DNA of 64,000 nt from Nymphalis io (lineage: Eukaryota; Arthropoda; Insecta; Lepidoptera; Nymphalidae): the NCBI RefSeq assembly GCF_905147045.1, contig NC_065899.1, positions 4,104,501-4,168,500 of the forward strand, in the 5' to 3' direction. Below the pieces are notes generated by a model. The model was not told the DNA's origin and ran no database searches. It saw nothing but the letters and a program-made list of their open reading frames with translations. Position 1 is the stretch's first letter, and each line of letters starts with the position of its first letter. Below are positions 13,401 through 23,615 of the stretch, in pieces. Made by a program: the position numbers and the translations under genes.

Positions 13401-14738
13401 CGAGAGCAACATCGGAAAATTCTGATACGAATAATCGGCGCAAATTTATATATTTTGCTGAACACTTGTAACCTCATATAATTGCTTGTATAATAGCAAA
13501 AACATTTCCGAAATATATAACACTCCATCACACTGTTTTCTTTGGTATCAGGGTTCATTTGTTTATCGCTCAGAAAATCGGTAATTAACAGGGAGACGTT
13601 ACTACTATTCTTGCCACTGTTGCATATACTCACGATTAGTGCGATAGCCATTTATAATTTTGATTTACACGTATTAGTTTAATTTCTCAATATTTAAAAG
13701 ATAATTATAAAAAATATAGCTTCAATAATGCAATATAACGCATATTTAAAAAAAAAATGATGCACTCTGCTGATACGCACGGGTTGTGTCGGCGAGGCAG
13801 ACGTTTTCCTATTAAACTTGGCTAATGCGAATAAAATGATAGTCGCAATTGAAATTACTAATCCTTTTATACCGGTTAAGTGACCTTTTTTACTTGTTAC
13901 GTAAATTGTTTTATTAAGATCTTGCGATATCGTCTGTCGCATGCACGGTGCATAGTTGCTGTTAGCCATAATATGTTTATAAAAGTTAAATCGAAAAGTA
14001 AAATGTCCCACTACTGGACAAATGTACGATACATTGTACAGTTGTTAACGCAAATGAAGGCTACATTGTACATCACTGGTTCTCAGTGAGAGTGTATCAA
14101 ATATCTACGTGTTTCAGAATTACTTTCGAATGTAGCCTTACGATATTTTCTTTGACAGAATCTGAGTAAACTATAAATACTGTTTAATATTATAGGATCT
14201 TTACTTGTTAATTCCATACTTTTACCTTCTTACGCTTTCTATACGTTAATATTTTTAATAACTTTATAATATTTACTTTAATCAAATATAAAAAATAGAA
14301 AAGTTTGATACTGATGAATGAAGATTTGATATTTTGGAAATAAAAAAATAATACTATCACTTAGACACTATCCGAACTTCTAAGAAGCAAGCTAGTAGAT
14401 ATTTGATTATATTATGATAAAAGTAAAAAAACATTTGATAATAATCGCATTAATTTTCTTCGTATTTTGTAATAAAAATTTATCAAAATAAGCTCGATTT
14501 CTTTTTACGCGAAAGTTTATGCGAATAAACAAACTTATTAAAGTCACTTCAATAAAAAAATATATAAATAATAATAATAATATAAAGAGGATAATAAAAT
14601 TTTAGTAGCGCTTACAAAAAAAATTACATGAGATTTTATGTTATAAAATTGTCCTGTTTCGTTTGAACCGTAAATAAATAAGTCATTCATCTAAAATCAT
14701 TTCGATACTTACATATAATAAAAATAATAACAACTTAC
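7500..14738 (-). other. FGF intron 2 (about 7.2 kb)
   Basis: The intron starts GTAAGT at 14738 and ends TTCCAG at 7500. It is largely repeat-poor: I recognise only family C fragments near 9760-9850 and 10780-10890. A slightly GC-richer patch at about 12890-12960 and another at 13290-13430 stand out, but neither shows convincing splice sites plus coding content. Confidence 0.55.
10780..10890 (+). mobile_element. Family C SINE fragment
   Basis: Shares CAGCTCAGGAGTGGAGACTAC, AGCCCAAGGGATCAG and TTTACATCGCTA with the copies at 33457-33565 and (reverse complement) 60675-60800. The segment complementary to GGTTCTATCCC in the 60.7-kb copy resembles a polymerase III B box. A related trace may lie at 9760-9850, where CAATATTGACGCTTGAATAC recalls the other end of the family. 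Confidence 0.5.
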
Positions 14739-14784
14739 CATCAGGAGGCACAATATCTTTGCAGAGACGGCAAGCTGTGGTAAC
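14739..14784 (-). CDS. FGF gene, coding exon 2 (signal peptide)
   Basis: This 46-nt exon lies between a minus-strand acceptor (TTTCCAG ending at 14785) and a strong donor (ATG then GTAAGT starting at 14738). Its first base, G at 14784, completes the start codon whose A and T are the last two bases of exon 1. The other 45 nt encode LPQLAVSAKILCLLM and end exactly on a codon boundary, so exon 3 follows in phase 0. The 16-residue product plus the first residues of exon 3 form a classical signal peptide: polar start, K at residue 10, hydrophobic run at residues 11-20, small residues before the likely cleavage site near residue 25. The other forward frame, VTTACRLCKDIVPPDG, is also open and belongs to the overlapping upstream frame. 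The donor side resembles repeat family A, described in the findings. Confidence 0.7.
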
Positions 14785-15813
14785 CTGGAAAGAATATTTT
14801 AATATTAGTCCATAATTACTTTAAATAAACTATTAACTAACTCAATACTCATTCGGCGTACTATATTCACTAAGAAAAAAATGCGATGTTTTAATTTAGA
14901 GGTATGAAGAGTGTTAGGAAATCTTATTTACGTTTTGACGAAACCAGTCACATTTCAAATGTACTAATGTTGGTCTAAATTTGACCATCATTATTATTAT
15001 AAATTCGCGGAATACGTATTATGTGAATATTTTTTAGTTTAGAACTCTTAAAGCTCGTCAATAGTTGCTAAATTTTTTTTTCGCATATCTGTAATCATTG
15101 ATTTGACATTTGAAAGAAGAAAACAGCTTTATTCGACTGATCACTCCCAAAGCAATATTTATAGGTAAAGCCGTTAATAATTAAGAAGGAAACCCGAAAC
15201 ATATGAAATACAAAGTGACCTAAAAAATAAAAAATAAATAAAAAATGTTAATAGGTAAGGAATTCTGAAATTTAAATCTTCAATTGATATTGTGAATACG
15301 TCATTTATATGTAAAAGTTAAGAGTTATAGCGTGAATGTATTCGAAGTTCGCAGACATAACTTCGTAGCATTTAACCTTTAAAATTCACCCTCGTTAGCT
15401 TTATGACTATGTCGAGGCAATTCGATTAAAGTCTTTGCGCAGGGGTAAACTGCTTTCTATGTAAGGTTTATTTAATTAAATAGGGGGAGGAAAATAATAG
15501 CGAATCACTACATAATTTAATTTTGCAAGTCGATTATAACGCTTAGTATATTAAAATATTTATTACATATTTATTTGTTATATGATAAATGTATACAAAC
15601 TCATTCGTCAATATATTCGAGAGCCACGATTAAATTATAATCGATTAAGTTAATTATTAAGATATTTAGAAGTATTTAGTTGTAGCGATTTGGTTAATTA
15701 ATGAGGTACTATTTATATACATATATTATTTATAATAACTCGATAGCTATTTTCAATGATAGCGTTATATTTTTTAAAGTTCAACTTTTTGCATTGTAAA
15801 ATACTAGTACAAT

Positions 15814-15837
15814 TATATATATATATATATATATATA
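15814..15837. repeat. (TA)n microsatellite
   Basis: About 12 TA units in intron 1. Confidence 0.9.
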
Positions 15838-16271
15838 CTATATAAATACGAACCATAGTATATAGATGACGATATTATAATATTGAATATTTTTTCAAAT
15901 AAGTGGAAGCGTTTCTTTCACGTTGCTACGCAAACTTATCATGGATTAAATAGAACCTTTATTACTCGTCACGCAAAAGGAATTAATTCATAATATAAAA
16001 CTATTAAACGTCATTTGATTTTTAATTACCTTTAGTTAAGATAAAGTAATAATTAAAATAAAGTAATCCAAATTAGGAGTACAACTTTGGTCGTTATGTG
16101 GTAGGTGTTAAATTCCATTTTCATTTACAAAAAATATAGCCCGTCACTATTTAATCTAAAAACGTGAAGAAAAAATAATATTGTTTTACAGCATCAAGCA
16201 CGAATTTTAAAGTAGAATTTCTTGGAATGAGAGTAATATTTGGAAATCGAAATTCAGTATAGCTATTATAT

Positions 16272-16347
16272 AAAGCCTGTGAACATACTTGGCTAGGCTA
16301 AGACTTCCTCTTGTTTTGAGGAGAAGGTTTGGTGCTTAATACACTAC
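16272..16347 (-). mobile_element. Older family B SINE, left part, interrupted by a younger copy
   Basis: Reads AAAGCCTGTGAACATACTTGG, then CTAAGACTTCCTCTTG and GAAGGTTTGGTGCTTAATACACTAC. This is a diverged form of the family B body end. It stops at the target-site duplication of the younger SINE, and its continuation (GTTGCTTTAATTAG, resembling GCTGCTCCAATG) resumes at 16669. Confidence 0.7.
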
Positions 16348-16655
16348 AGTACAGTAACAGCCTGTTAATGTCCCACTGCTGGGCTAAGGCTTCCTCTCTC
16401 TTTTAAGGAGAAGGTTTGGAGCTTATTCCACCACGCTGCTCCAATGCGGGTTGGTAGAATACACATGTGGCATAATTTTAATGAAATTAGACACACGCAG
16501 GTTTCTTCACGATGTTTTCCTTCACCATTAAGCACGAGCTGAATTATAATCACAAATTCATCAGATGAGAATTCAGTGGTACTTACCCGGGTTTGAACCC
16601 ACGATCGTCAGTTAAGATTCACGCGTTCTAACCACTGGGCCATCTCGGCTTTTTA
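16348..16655 (-). mobile_element. Full-length family B SINE with tRNA-like head
   Basis: On the minus strand it begins with a tRNA-like head: GAGATGGCCCAGTGGTTAGA (A box region), then GGGTTCAAACCC (B box). The body ends in CCCAGCAGTGGGACATTAAC and AGGCTGTTACTG. About 308 bp, flanked by the 13-bp duplication CTTAATACACTAC at 16335-16347 and 16656-16668. Such tRNA-headed SINEs are transcribed by RNA polymerase III and moved by a LINE partner. I recognise the type as a common lepidopteran (Metulj-like) SINE, a family name given from memory. Confidence 0.85.
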
Positions 16656-17689
16656 CTTAATACACTACGTTGCTTTAATTAGTTTAGCATTATAGTTTGT
16701 AAAAACTAAATTATTTAATTACTCAAATAAAGCTCCATATCTAAATGTAGACCTATTTTCGTGTCACTAATAATAATTTAACTGAACAAATATGGTGTTA
16801 TATTTATTATTTAGGACAATATTCTGGTGACGAACTGACTGACTGATTGTGGTAAATTTATTGTCGATTTAACATTCCTGTTTTACGATGTGCTTTTCAA
16901 ATTTGTCGTCCTTTTAATTTTCTCAATCACAGCTCTGCTTATAACATAAAAATAATGAATGTTTATCATTAATATGCAACCAAAATAAATTGTTATAAAA
17001 ATATCACCTCTTGTAAGCTACGATTGTCATGTCTATAATAAATTATGTAAAATTATTATTCTCTATTAGGATTTATTAATATAATAATCATTTATTTTTT
17101 ATATAAAATATCTTAATTATGATTTATTTGAGTTACCTGAGATTTTCTTTCTTTCATCTTTCATTTACCTTTTACGTTTGTATTATAATTCTACGTTCAA
17201 ATAATGTTATGTATCAATTTTATAAAATAACGACGAATAAATTGTTATTTTATGCGCTATTGGTGCATTTTATGCGATTCAATGAGATAAAGAGGCGGTT
17301 GATAAATTAATTTGCATATAAAACTTCGGAGCGAATTCTGCATTATTTTTTTTATACATTCTATGAGCAAGAGTATTTTTAATCCGCATCGTGATTATAG
17401 GGGTATTAAAATTTACCTCTAATACGTAATTATAGTACTGAATACTCGTAAACGTTACTATGTACTATATATGTACGTGCATAAGTCCTATTTACGTCGG
17501 CAACGCCTAGACGAGCGTAACGCAAATATTAAAAACAATCTTGAAATATGGACTTTACAGTTGTTCAAAGGTCCTATACATTCTAGAAGTATTAATATCA
17601 TCAACACTGAGCTTAACTCAGTGTTCTAGATATAGTATATATATAGTATGTATATAACTAGTATTATATTTTTAATACGAAGGTGAATT

Positions 17690-17812
17690 TCGGCTTTCAC
17701 GTTTTTACTCAACCGATCATTATGACAATTTGCAGGGGTACAGAATATGACATAAGGTAAGAAACACCCCCAATCATACGACGACGAAACCGCGAGCAGT
17801 AACTAGTTATTT
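17690..17812 (+). mobile_element. Unclassified interspersed repeat, family E
   Basis: Reads ACTCAACCGATCATTATGAC, then GCAGGGGTACAGAATATGAC, and ends CGAAACCGCGAGCAGTAACTAG. It is related to 43795-43936, which reads TATTCAACCGATCATCATGA and ends GAAGCCGCGGACGGAAACTAG. No terminal repeats are visible, so the transposon class is unknown. Confidence 0.5.
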
Positions 17813-18364
17813 ATATAATATAAACTGATAGTTGATAAATTTAATATGAACATGTGTTTTCTGGTACATTGGAATCAGCTGATCTCACATTGTGGTGAAC
17901 GCAAGAGCTGTTAAAGAGAAATTTACGTTAAGCGCATCTATCAATATAAGCACTTAGCGTCACAATAATAATATGGTGGAAGAACAACCCACTATCATAA
18001 GATTCCCAAGGTGAATTGGCGTCAAGCAGGCAAACGGTGCAAGTCCTAAATTGATAGAATAAGATGACGATGGTAAACATTGATAAATAATAACAGCTAT
18101 GAGTATATAGTATAATAGAATGTGTATTGTTGTGGGTCGGAGAAATGTGAGTGGGCTACGATTACTAGAATCCGGGATAGTAACTTATGTTTCTTGATTG
18201 GTAGGTTATGAATGCCAAGCTAAGGCAGAGTATTGGCAATATTAATGTAACGCCAGTTCAAGATCTTTGGTATTTATTATTATATAGATCTATTTAGTAT
18301 AAATGTGATTGTTATGTATAAGATTATCTTTTATAGAAACTTGAATAGAAGTAAAAGTAGTTCA

Positions 18365-18517
18365 TAAATGTTCTACTGCTAGTCACAGCTCCTCATTTTA
18401 TGGAGAAGACTTGGAGCTTATTGCGCTACGCTCCTCCAATCAGTAAAAAAATCGGTATTAAAAAGGCTATTTTCAGTTACCATCCATATTTTCTATCAAC
18501 TGAACTATATCGGCTTT
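18365..18517 (-). mobile_element. Family B SINE, internally deleted
   Basis: Keeps the body end (TTCTACTGCTAGTCACAGCT, GGAGAAGACTTGGAGCTTAT, ACGCTCCTCCAAT) and the outermost head (AACTATATCGGCTTT), but the middle is gone. The A+T-rich open frame starting at 18400 begins inside it. Confidence 0.55.
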
Positions 18518-18814
18518 ACTGGTATCGCGATAGACAAATATTATTTTTAGATTTATCATATAGTTGTTATTTTATTGTAAGGTTGTATCAAATCCAATAT
18601 TTTATCGCGAATTATTTTTGTATAAATAGATTTAAAACTAATAAATCGATAAGAAAGTCATATCTTTATCTTTTCCGTTGTTTTTTGTTTCTATACATAT
18701 ATTTATTACATAATATACATTATATTATGTATAGATTAAATAAGTACATTTATAATAGACAAATCAGTGCCAAAAATCAAGTAAAATAATATTTAAAAAA
18801 AAAACACTTTAATT

Positions 18815-19020
18815 GCTGGTAGGGCTTTGTGCAAGCTCGTAGGTACTCATCAGATATTCTACTGCAGAATAGCATTACATGGTATTGTTGTGTAAAGGCC
18901 ATAACATCTTAGTTCTCATTATATTTCTTACAATGCCAATGTCTATGAGCGGTGATGGCCACTTACTGTTAGGTGAGCCGTTTGCTTTGCCCGTCTGCCT
19001 ACTTATTTTATAAAAATAAA
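18815..19020 (-). mobile_element. Family A short interspersed element
   Basis: Matches the 57.5-kb copy from GGTAGGGCTTTGTGCAAGC to CCTACTTATTTTATAAAAA with internal deletions. The donor-like motif has decayed (ACTTACTGTTAGG). Confidence 0.7.
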
Positions 19021-20093
19021 AATCACTTTATTTTGTAAGCCATTATCATAGCCACCTATTTATTTTCTGAACCAAAATAATCCAAACATTTCCGAGGCTA
19101 GAAAATCCATCATGCTCTTCTGTGGATTAGCGGACAATGAAAAAATGCTCTCGAGCAAAATTTCCATCCATCCACTGGCCTATGTTAGTCCACGTTATAT
19201 TTCATACATAACGTTAATATAAATATTTAAATTGCCTACAAGGTGGCACTTCATTGTGTTTGTGAAGTCAAGAACCCTTTATTTACAAGAGAAAATGGAA
19301 GTGTAATTACTAGGATGGTCCTTGTAGTATGTTAATACGTACATGGTTTTAATATACATTAATAGTGTTGATTATTTTAATACAACTCTATCATTACATT
19401 ATGAAACTTTAATATCGTCTCCTGGACTTATTACGCAAATATAACATGGAAAATATTGTTCTTACATTAATTACTCAAGTTTTAAATATTATCATAAATC
19501 TTGTGTTTAAAGAATTTATTTATAATTTACTATAAACTTAATCAATTTATTTTAATTTTATATTAAACTAACTACTTACTAACTGCTTGTCGGCTTTCCA
19601 CGGAAAACAAAAATTAATCTTATAACATCTTTTTATGTGAAAAAAACACTAAAAAATATATGTTTCATTTATTTAGTGACAAATAAATTGAACTAAAGTT
19701 AACGTTTGTTTTTAAAGTTAATTTCTTAAACATTAAACTGCTGATTACTACTTATGTATAGAATATAAGCAATGAGACTGCCTCGAAATTTTTATTTAGA
19801 CTGCAGTCAGAGATGTACAAACATCTCGAATAGTATTGTTAGCATTCGTTTGGAAAGCGTTCCTTCCAACTATGTACGGTGTCATAATAAGCTACATATA
19901 TACCAAATCTGTATATATGTCTATGTCTGTTCTGAAACTATAATCTATGGGTTCTTATAAAACTTATACTCCTAATAATATTAATATGATTAATTTTATA
20001 CTGCAGGTCATGTATAATCCCACTGTGTGAATCTACCACACTTCTTTATTATGTAGTTGATTCGTATCTTAATTTTTTTCTAACACCAGTAGG

Positions 20094-20210
20094 CGATATT
20101 TTCTTCCCGCCGAGCACAAAATGAATTGTAAATATAAGAGTACTCGAAAAACTCAGTGGTGCTTGCCCGGATTTTAACCCGCGACCTTCGATTCGTGTAT
20201 GGCACGTGTT
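20094..20210 (-). mobile_element. Family B SINE, head part
   Basis: CCCGCCGAGCACAAAATGAA, CTCAGTGGTGCTTGCCCGG and TTTTAACCCGCGACCTTCG match the head half of family B in the same orientation as 16348-16655, diverged and without the body end. Confidence 0.6.
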
Positions 20211-21396
20211 ACAACTTTGTTATTTCGACAAAATTACGTTCAAGTAAATAAAAAAAAATGCGATGTTATTGAACAAAAATACAATCGTCTTTAGTATAAT
20301 ATATGTTATGTTGTGTATTTATAATGGGAAATTCTTTTAGGTTGCGACAAGTATATAAATTTCAAAATCAGATTTGATTTGAATGCGTTTTATCTATTTT
20401 TTCCTTAACAATAAATACTAGGGAAAATGCATACACAGAAATAAAAGTATTGCACAATGAATACTTAATTAATCTTTTCTCTTCCAAAGAAAGAACGGAA
20501 CGAAAACCCTTTTGAATTCGATATCATTACAATAGCCAGAAAGCGGTAATAAAGAAAGGCTTCTGATATAAAATAACATTTAAGTATCAATTTCTAATAC
20601 AATACCATTTCCTTGTAAGCAACCGCATGTATCGGTCAATAGTAATGCGATAGTAAGGGTTTCACATCCTGTAGGTTTCCTAGAAGAAAACCGATTTAAG
20701 GCTGACATACATTTAATTAGAATAACGTCTGGTGTAGTGGTTTACATACCCACGTCAACTATGCAAGTTTCGTTCACATATTATATTGTTTACATAAGAT
20801 TTTTGTTAGTATTTCCAATGTTCAGAAGTTTACCACAAAAAATTTTTATTAACTTAATCGAAAAGTGCGACACGTGGCATATATCAAATGATATATTTTG
20901 TAACTAAAATAAATGTCACTAACATAAAAATTGATTCGTAAATGATACAAATCAAAATAATTAATTTAACGAATATTTATCTTTAAATACAAAAATAACC
21001 ACAAGGGAAACAAAGTCGGAGAATGTGTATAGTATTTACTACGTAAATAGGTTCATCTTTAAAATAGAAATATTCCATATATAACTTAATAGCATGTCGC
21101 TAAATAACACTTATAAAGCGAGTAGTACTCAAAAGATAATAACTTATTATTATACAATTATTTCCTAATTTAAGTGTTTATTTATTACACAAAACTATCT
21201 ATTTACGATAATACACATAACTTAAAACATATACATAATGCTACGTACGTAACTAATAATTTCTTTTCATTCATGTTCAGCAAACCTTACTATAAATATA
21301 ATCTACACGAGATTAACGCGTCCGATAACAAACGACGGAAATGAAAATATTTCATGATGATGTAAAAAGTAAATTAAAAATTTAACTTGTACTTAC

Positions 21397-21417
21397 ATAG
21401 CCGAACTTTGCCGTCAT
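21397..21417 (-). other. FGF gene, 3' end of exon 1 with split start codon
   Basis: On the minus strand this reads ATGACGGCAAAGTTCGGCTAT followed by the donor GTAAGT (21396 downward). The last two bases, 21398 and 21397, are the A and T of the proposed FGF start codon; the G is at 14784. In the FGF frame a TGA lies just upstream (21416-21414), so translation of the FGF frame cannot start further 5' in this exon. The sequence also opens with an out-of-frame ATG in good insect context (AAAAC before it). The 5' end of the exon is not visible; the flank up to about 21.76 kb is GC-richer than its surroundings. The exon call rests on the donor and on the coherent joining of exons 1, 2 and 3. A transcript with a different first exon is possible. 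Confidence 0.6.
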
Positions 21418-21760
21418 GTTTTGTCCCGTTGTATATTATGTTGAACATACATCTAACTGAATTACTCTGACGATTTTCCTTTAGTCAAACTGAACAATCC
21501 ACTTTATGTAATAATTAAACACACGTCGCATTCAATTCAAACACTCAAAATACCATATTTACACGCTTTAATAAGCGTTAATCAAACAATAGCCTTTGTA
21601 GTCACTAGAAAAAAACTAAAGAAAACGCTGAACGCAACTGAAAGGAAACACCGCAATGTTCCACACCACTTTCATATTTTCCCGAATAAGCGTACGCGGT
21701 TTTTAACGCTACACGTTACGCTCGTCTGACGCCTTTGACGGTCGACGCGTCTTTGACTAA
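21418..21760 (-). promoter_or_regulatory. Probable 5' UTR and promoter region of the FGF gene
   Basis: This stretch directly upstream of exon 1 contains the arthropod initiator core TCAGTT on the minus strand three times (21460-21455, 21493-21488, 21641-21636), 40-225 nt before the first AUG. I see no canonical TATA box or downstream promoter element at the standard spacing from any of them. Near 21660-21740 CpG dinucleotides become frequent, unlike the A+T-rich surroundings. A second GC-rich patch follows at about 21840-21905. Position and composition suggest a promoter; which initiator is used cannot be told from sequence. Confidence 0.35.
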
Positions 21761-22984
21761 TAGGGGAGGTATTTTTTATTTATTTTTTAATGTTATATAC
21801 GCTTAGATATTTTCACGCGCGTATTTATGATTATAAGGCTTCAGCGCTGACGGGTAACATGCGCGCTGCGCGGCGGGCGGCCAACGACTACGAGATAAAA
21901 ACGTCGCTTGATTATAAACTTATAAGCTAAACTTTTTTATTTGTGTGCGTGCGTTTGAGATGTGTGGTACTCGAGACTTTTGTCGGTGACCTTACAAAGT
22001 TTTCTCTGACTTTTTTGTAGAAAATTTTACTTTTAACAAAAAGATAGAAAAAAAACGGACCAAGAAAATGCGATTTAAACTATTTTAAGTATAATAAATT
22101 TTATAAATACTAATTTATTTTGTATATTCGTATTTCTATGAAACATTCCAAGAATGAAAAACAAACAAAGGTGACGTTCTTTACGGTCACAAAATACGAT
22201 ACATGCACCTGAGTGCTTGAGTGGACGTAATCTCTGTCCGGCTTTATCAAAATGGGCCAATGCGCGCACCTACTCGTACTTCAATCCTTTTTATTTCGCT
22301 GAGAAATCCTTCACCCGCACGATAACACCGATTTGTTTTAAATAAATTACTTTTTTATATTCCGTGTGAGGCGATTGCACTACGGTTACAGAGCAATGTA
22401 AAGTTAAAAAAAAACCGAATGTCAATGACTCTTTTAGATGCGAATTAAAATGACATAGTAGTGTGTATACTTACAATATAATGTTATAACAAATTTATTG
22501 ATTTTACTTAGATAGGGGTCGTACAATAAGCGTTTGCTACGTAGTACTTTCTATAATACAGCCTAAAATGTATAGATGAATTATTTAGAATTTTTTAATA
22601 GTTTTATTTTTATAAAATTGATAAACTTGTTGTGTTGTAAAAGTGTAGCTTATTGGGACCCAATTATTTATAAAGTAAATATTGCGTGTCTAGCCGTCCG
22701 TTTGTTCAGTTGCAAGCCCACGCTTTATTACATAACTTTTACAACTATAATCGAAACAAACATAGTTTTCGTATATTTTTATTTGAATTAAAAATCAGGT
22801 TTTCTACTAAAATTGAAGTCACGAAATATTATTTTATATACAATATGTACTAATGCAATACATTATTCATAGAATAGTGGAAAAAGAAAAAATGAAAATT
22901 TAAAAATATAACATCAATTATGGTAAAAAAATATATAAATTCCCAGTGTAAAAAAGGTAAAATATCCTTTTAAGAAGATGGTTT

Positions 22985-23172
22985 ACGGATATACATGTGA
23001 CAGAAAATCCGATAGATGCAAGTTTCTCAACGATATTCTTTCACTGCCGAGCTCATGATGAATAAGAAACACAACTTGGTCACATAATAAATTAGTTATA
23101 CGCGTCCAGGATTGAAATCAGAATCTTAAGTCAATATTCTCGTATTTTAATCACTAGACCAGCCTCAGCCCT
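22985..23172 (-). mobile_element. Diverged family B SINE
   Basis: ATATACATGTGACAGAAAAT, AGATGCAAGTTTCTCAACGAT, TCACTGCCGAGCTCATGATGA, and at the head AAATCAGAATCTTAAGTC and TTTTAATCACTAGACCAGCC follow the family B order in the 16348-16655 orientation. Identity is low, so this is an old copy. Confidence 0.5.
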
Positions 23173-23454
23173 TACAAAGTGTATTGTGAAGAAATTTAGT
23201 CATTTGTATGTATTAAAATTTGCAACAATGACGAAACATTTATTGAACATCATCATTACAATAGTTGTATATGACTCTAATTATGGCCAGCGGCATGTTT
23301 TGACAACTTTCTAACATTTCGCAATTGTCACTAATTTGTTAAATGTCCCTGAGTTTTGTATTTTCAAATAATGCTTTTATTCGCCTGATGTTTCTTCTTT
23401 TTTAATTTGTTTTTGGAAAGCTCAAATTTGGCGGTGTCTCTGAATACTCCTTTA

Positions 23455-23615
23455 CTTAATCCGTGCTCATCTCGCGCCTAGCGGTGATATATCGTGAGGA
23501 ATCCTTTGTATCCAATAAAATTCTTCCAAATGTATAGCCACCAACCGCCATCGTATTTGGTGCAGCTTGGAGCGCATTAAATTAAATTCCAAGCCTTCCC
23601 TTTATAAAGGATTTC
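23455..23615 (+). mobile_element. Diverged family B SINE, opposite orientation
   Basis: GCGCCTAGCGGTGATATATC, TGAGGAATCCTTTG, TATAGCCACCAACCGCCATC and TGGTGCAGCTTGGAGCGCAT follow the order of the family B body read on the plus strand (compare GCAGCGTGGTGGAATAAGCTCC). It is old and has no recognisable ends. Confidence 0.4.

Larger units (their letters stand above)
14785..21396 (-). other. FGF intron 1 (about 6.6 kb)
   Basis: The intron splits the start codon. It begins GTAAGT at 21396 and ends TTTCCAG at 14785. It contains a short (TA)n run, a nested pair of family B SINEs (16272-16690), family B fragments at 18365-18517 and 20094-20210, a family A copy (18815-19020) and an unclassified repeat (17690-17812). 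The rest is A+T-rich sequence without supportable coding content. Confidence 0.55.
7373..21417 (-). other. Overlapping upstream reading frame in the FGF mRNA
   Basis: From the ATG at 21417-21415 a second frame runs through exons 1, 2 and 3 without a stop: 21 + 46 + 127 nt, which is 64 codons plus two bases. It begins MTAKFGYVTTACRLCKDIV and overlaps the FGF start in the +1 frame. The A of its AUG is 19 nt before the A of the FGF AUG in the spliced mRNA. I see no known domain in it, and it becomes Arg/Pro-rich in exon 3, as expected of an out-of-frame reading. Its likely meaning is translational control, since ribosomes starting here would miss the FGF frame. It is not proposed as a protein of its own. 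Confidence 0.45.

Noticed and set aside
13286..13651. A 121-codon minus-strand frame
   Set aside because: It lies within FGF intron 2 and has no splice sites, domain or composition shift. Frames of this length occur by chance in A+T-rich DNA.
16560..16650. tRNA gene suggested by A-box and B-box sequences
   Set aside because: The boxes belong to the head of a family B SINE, which has a long body and target-site duplications. No cloverleaf with an acceptor stem is evident.
18400..18789. A 129-codon plus-strand frame rich in I, Y, F and K
   Set aside because: It begins inside a family B SINE remnant and continues through A+T-rich intron sequence. Its composition is that of random A+T-rich DNA.
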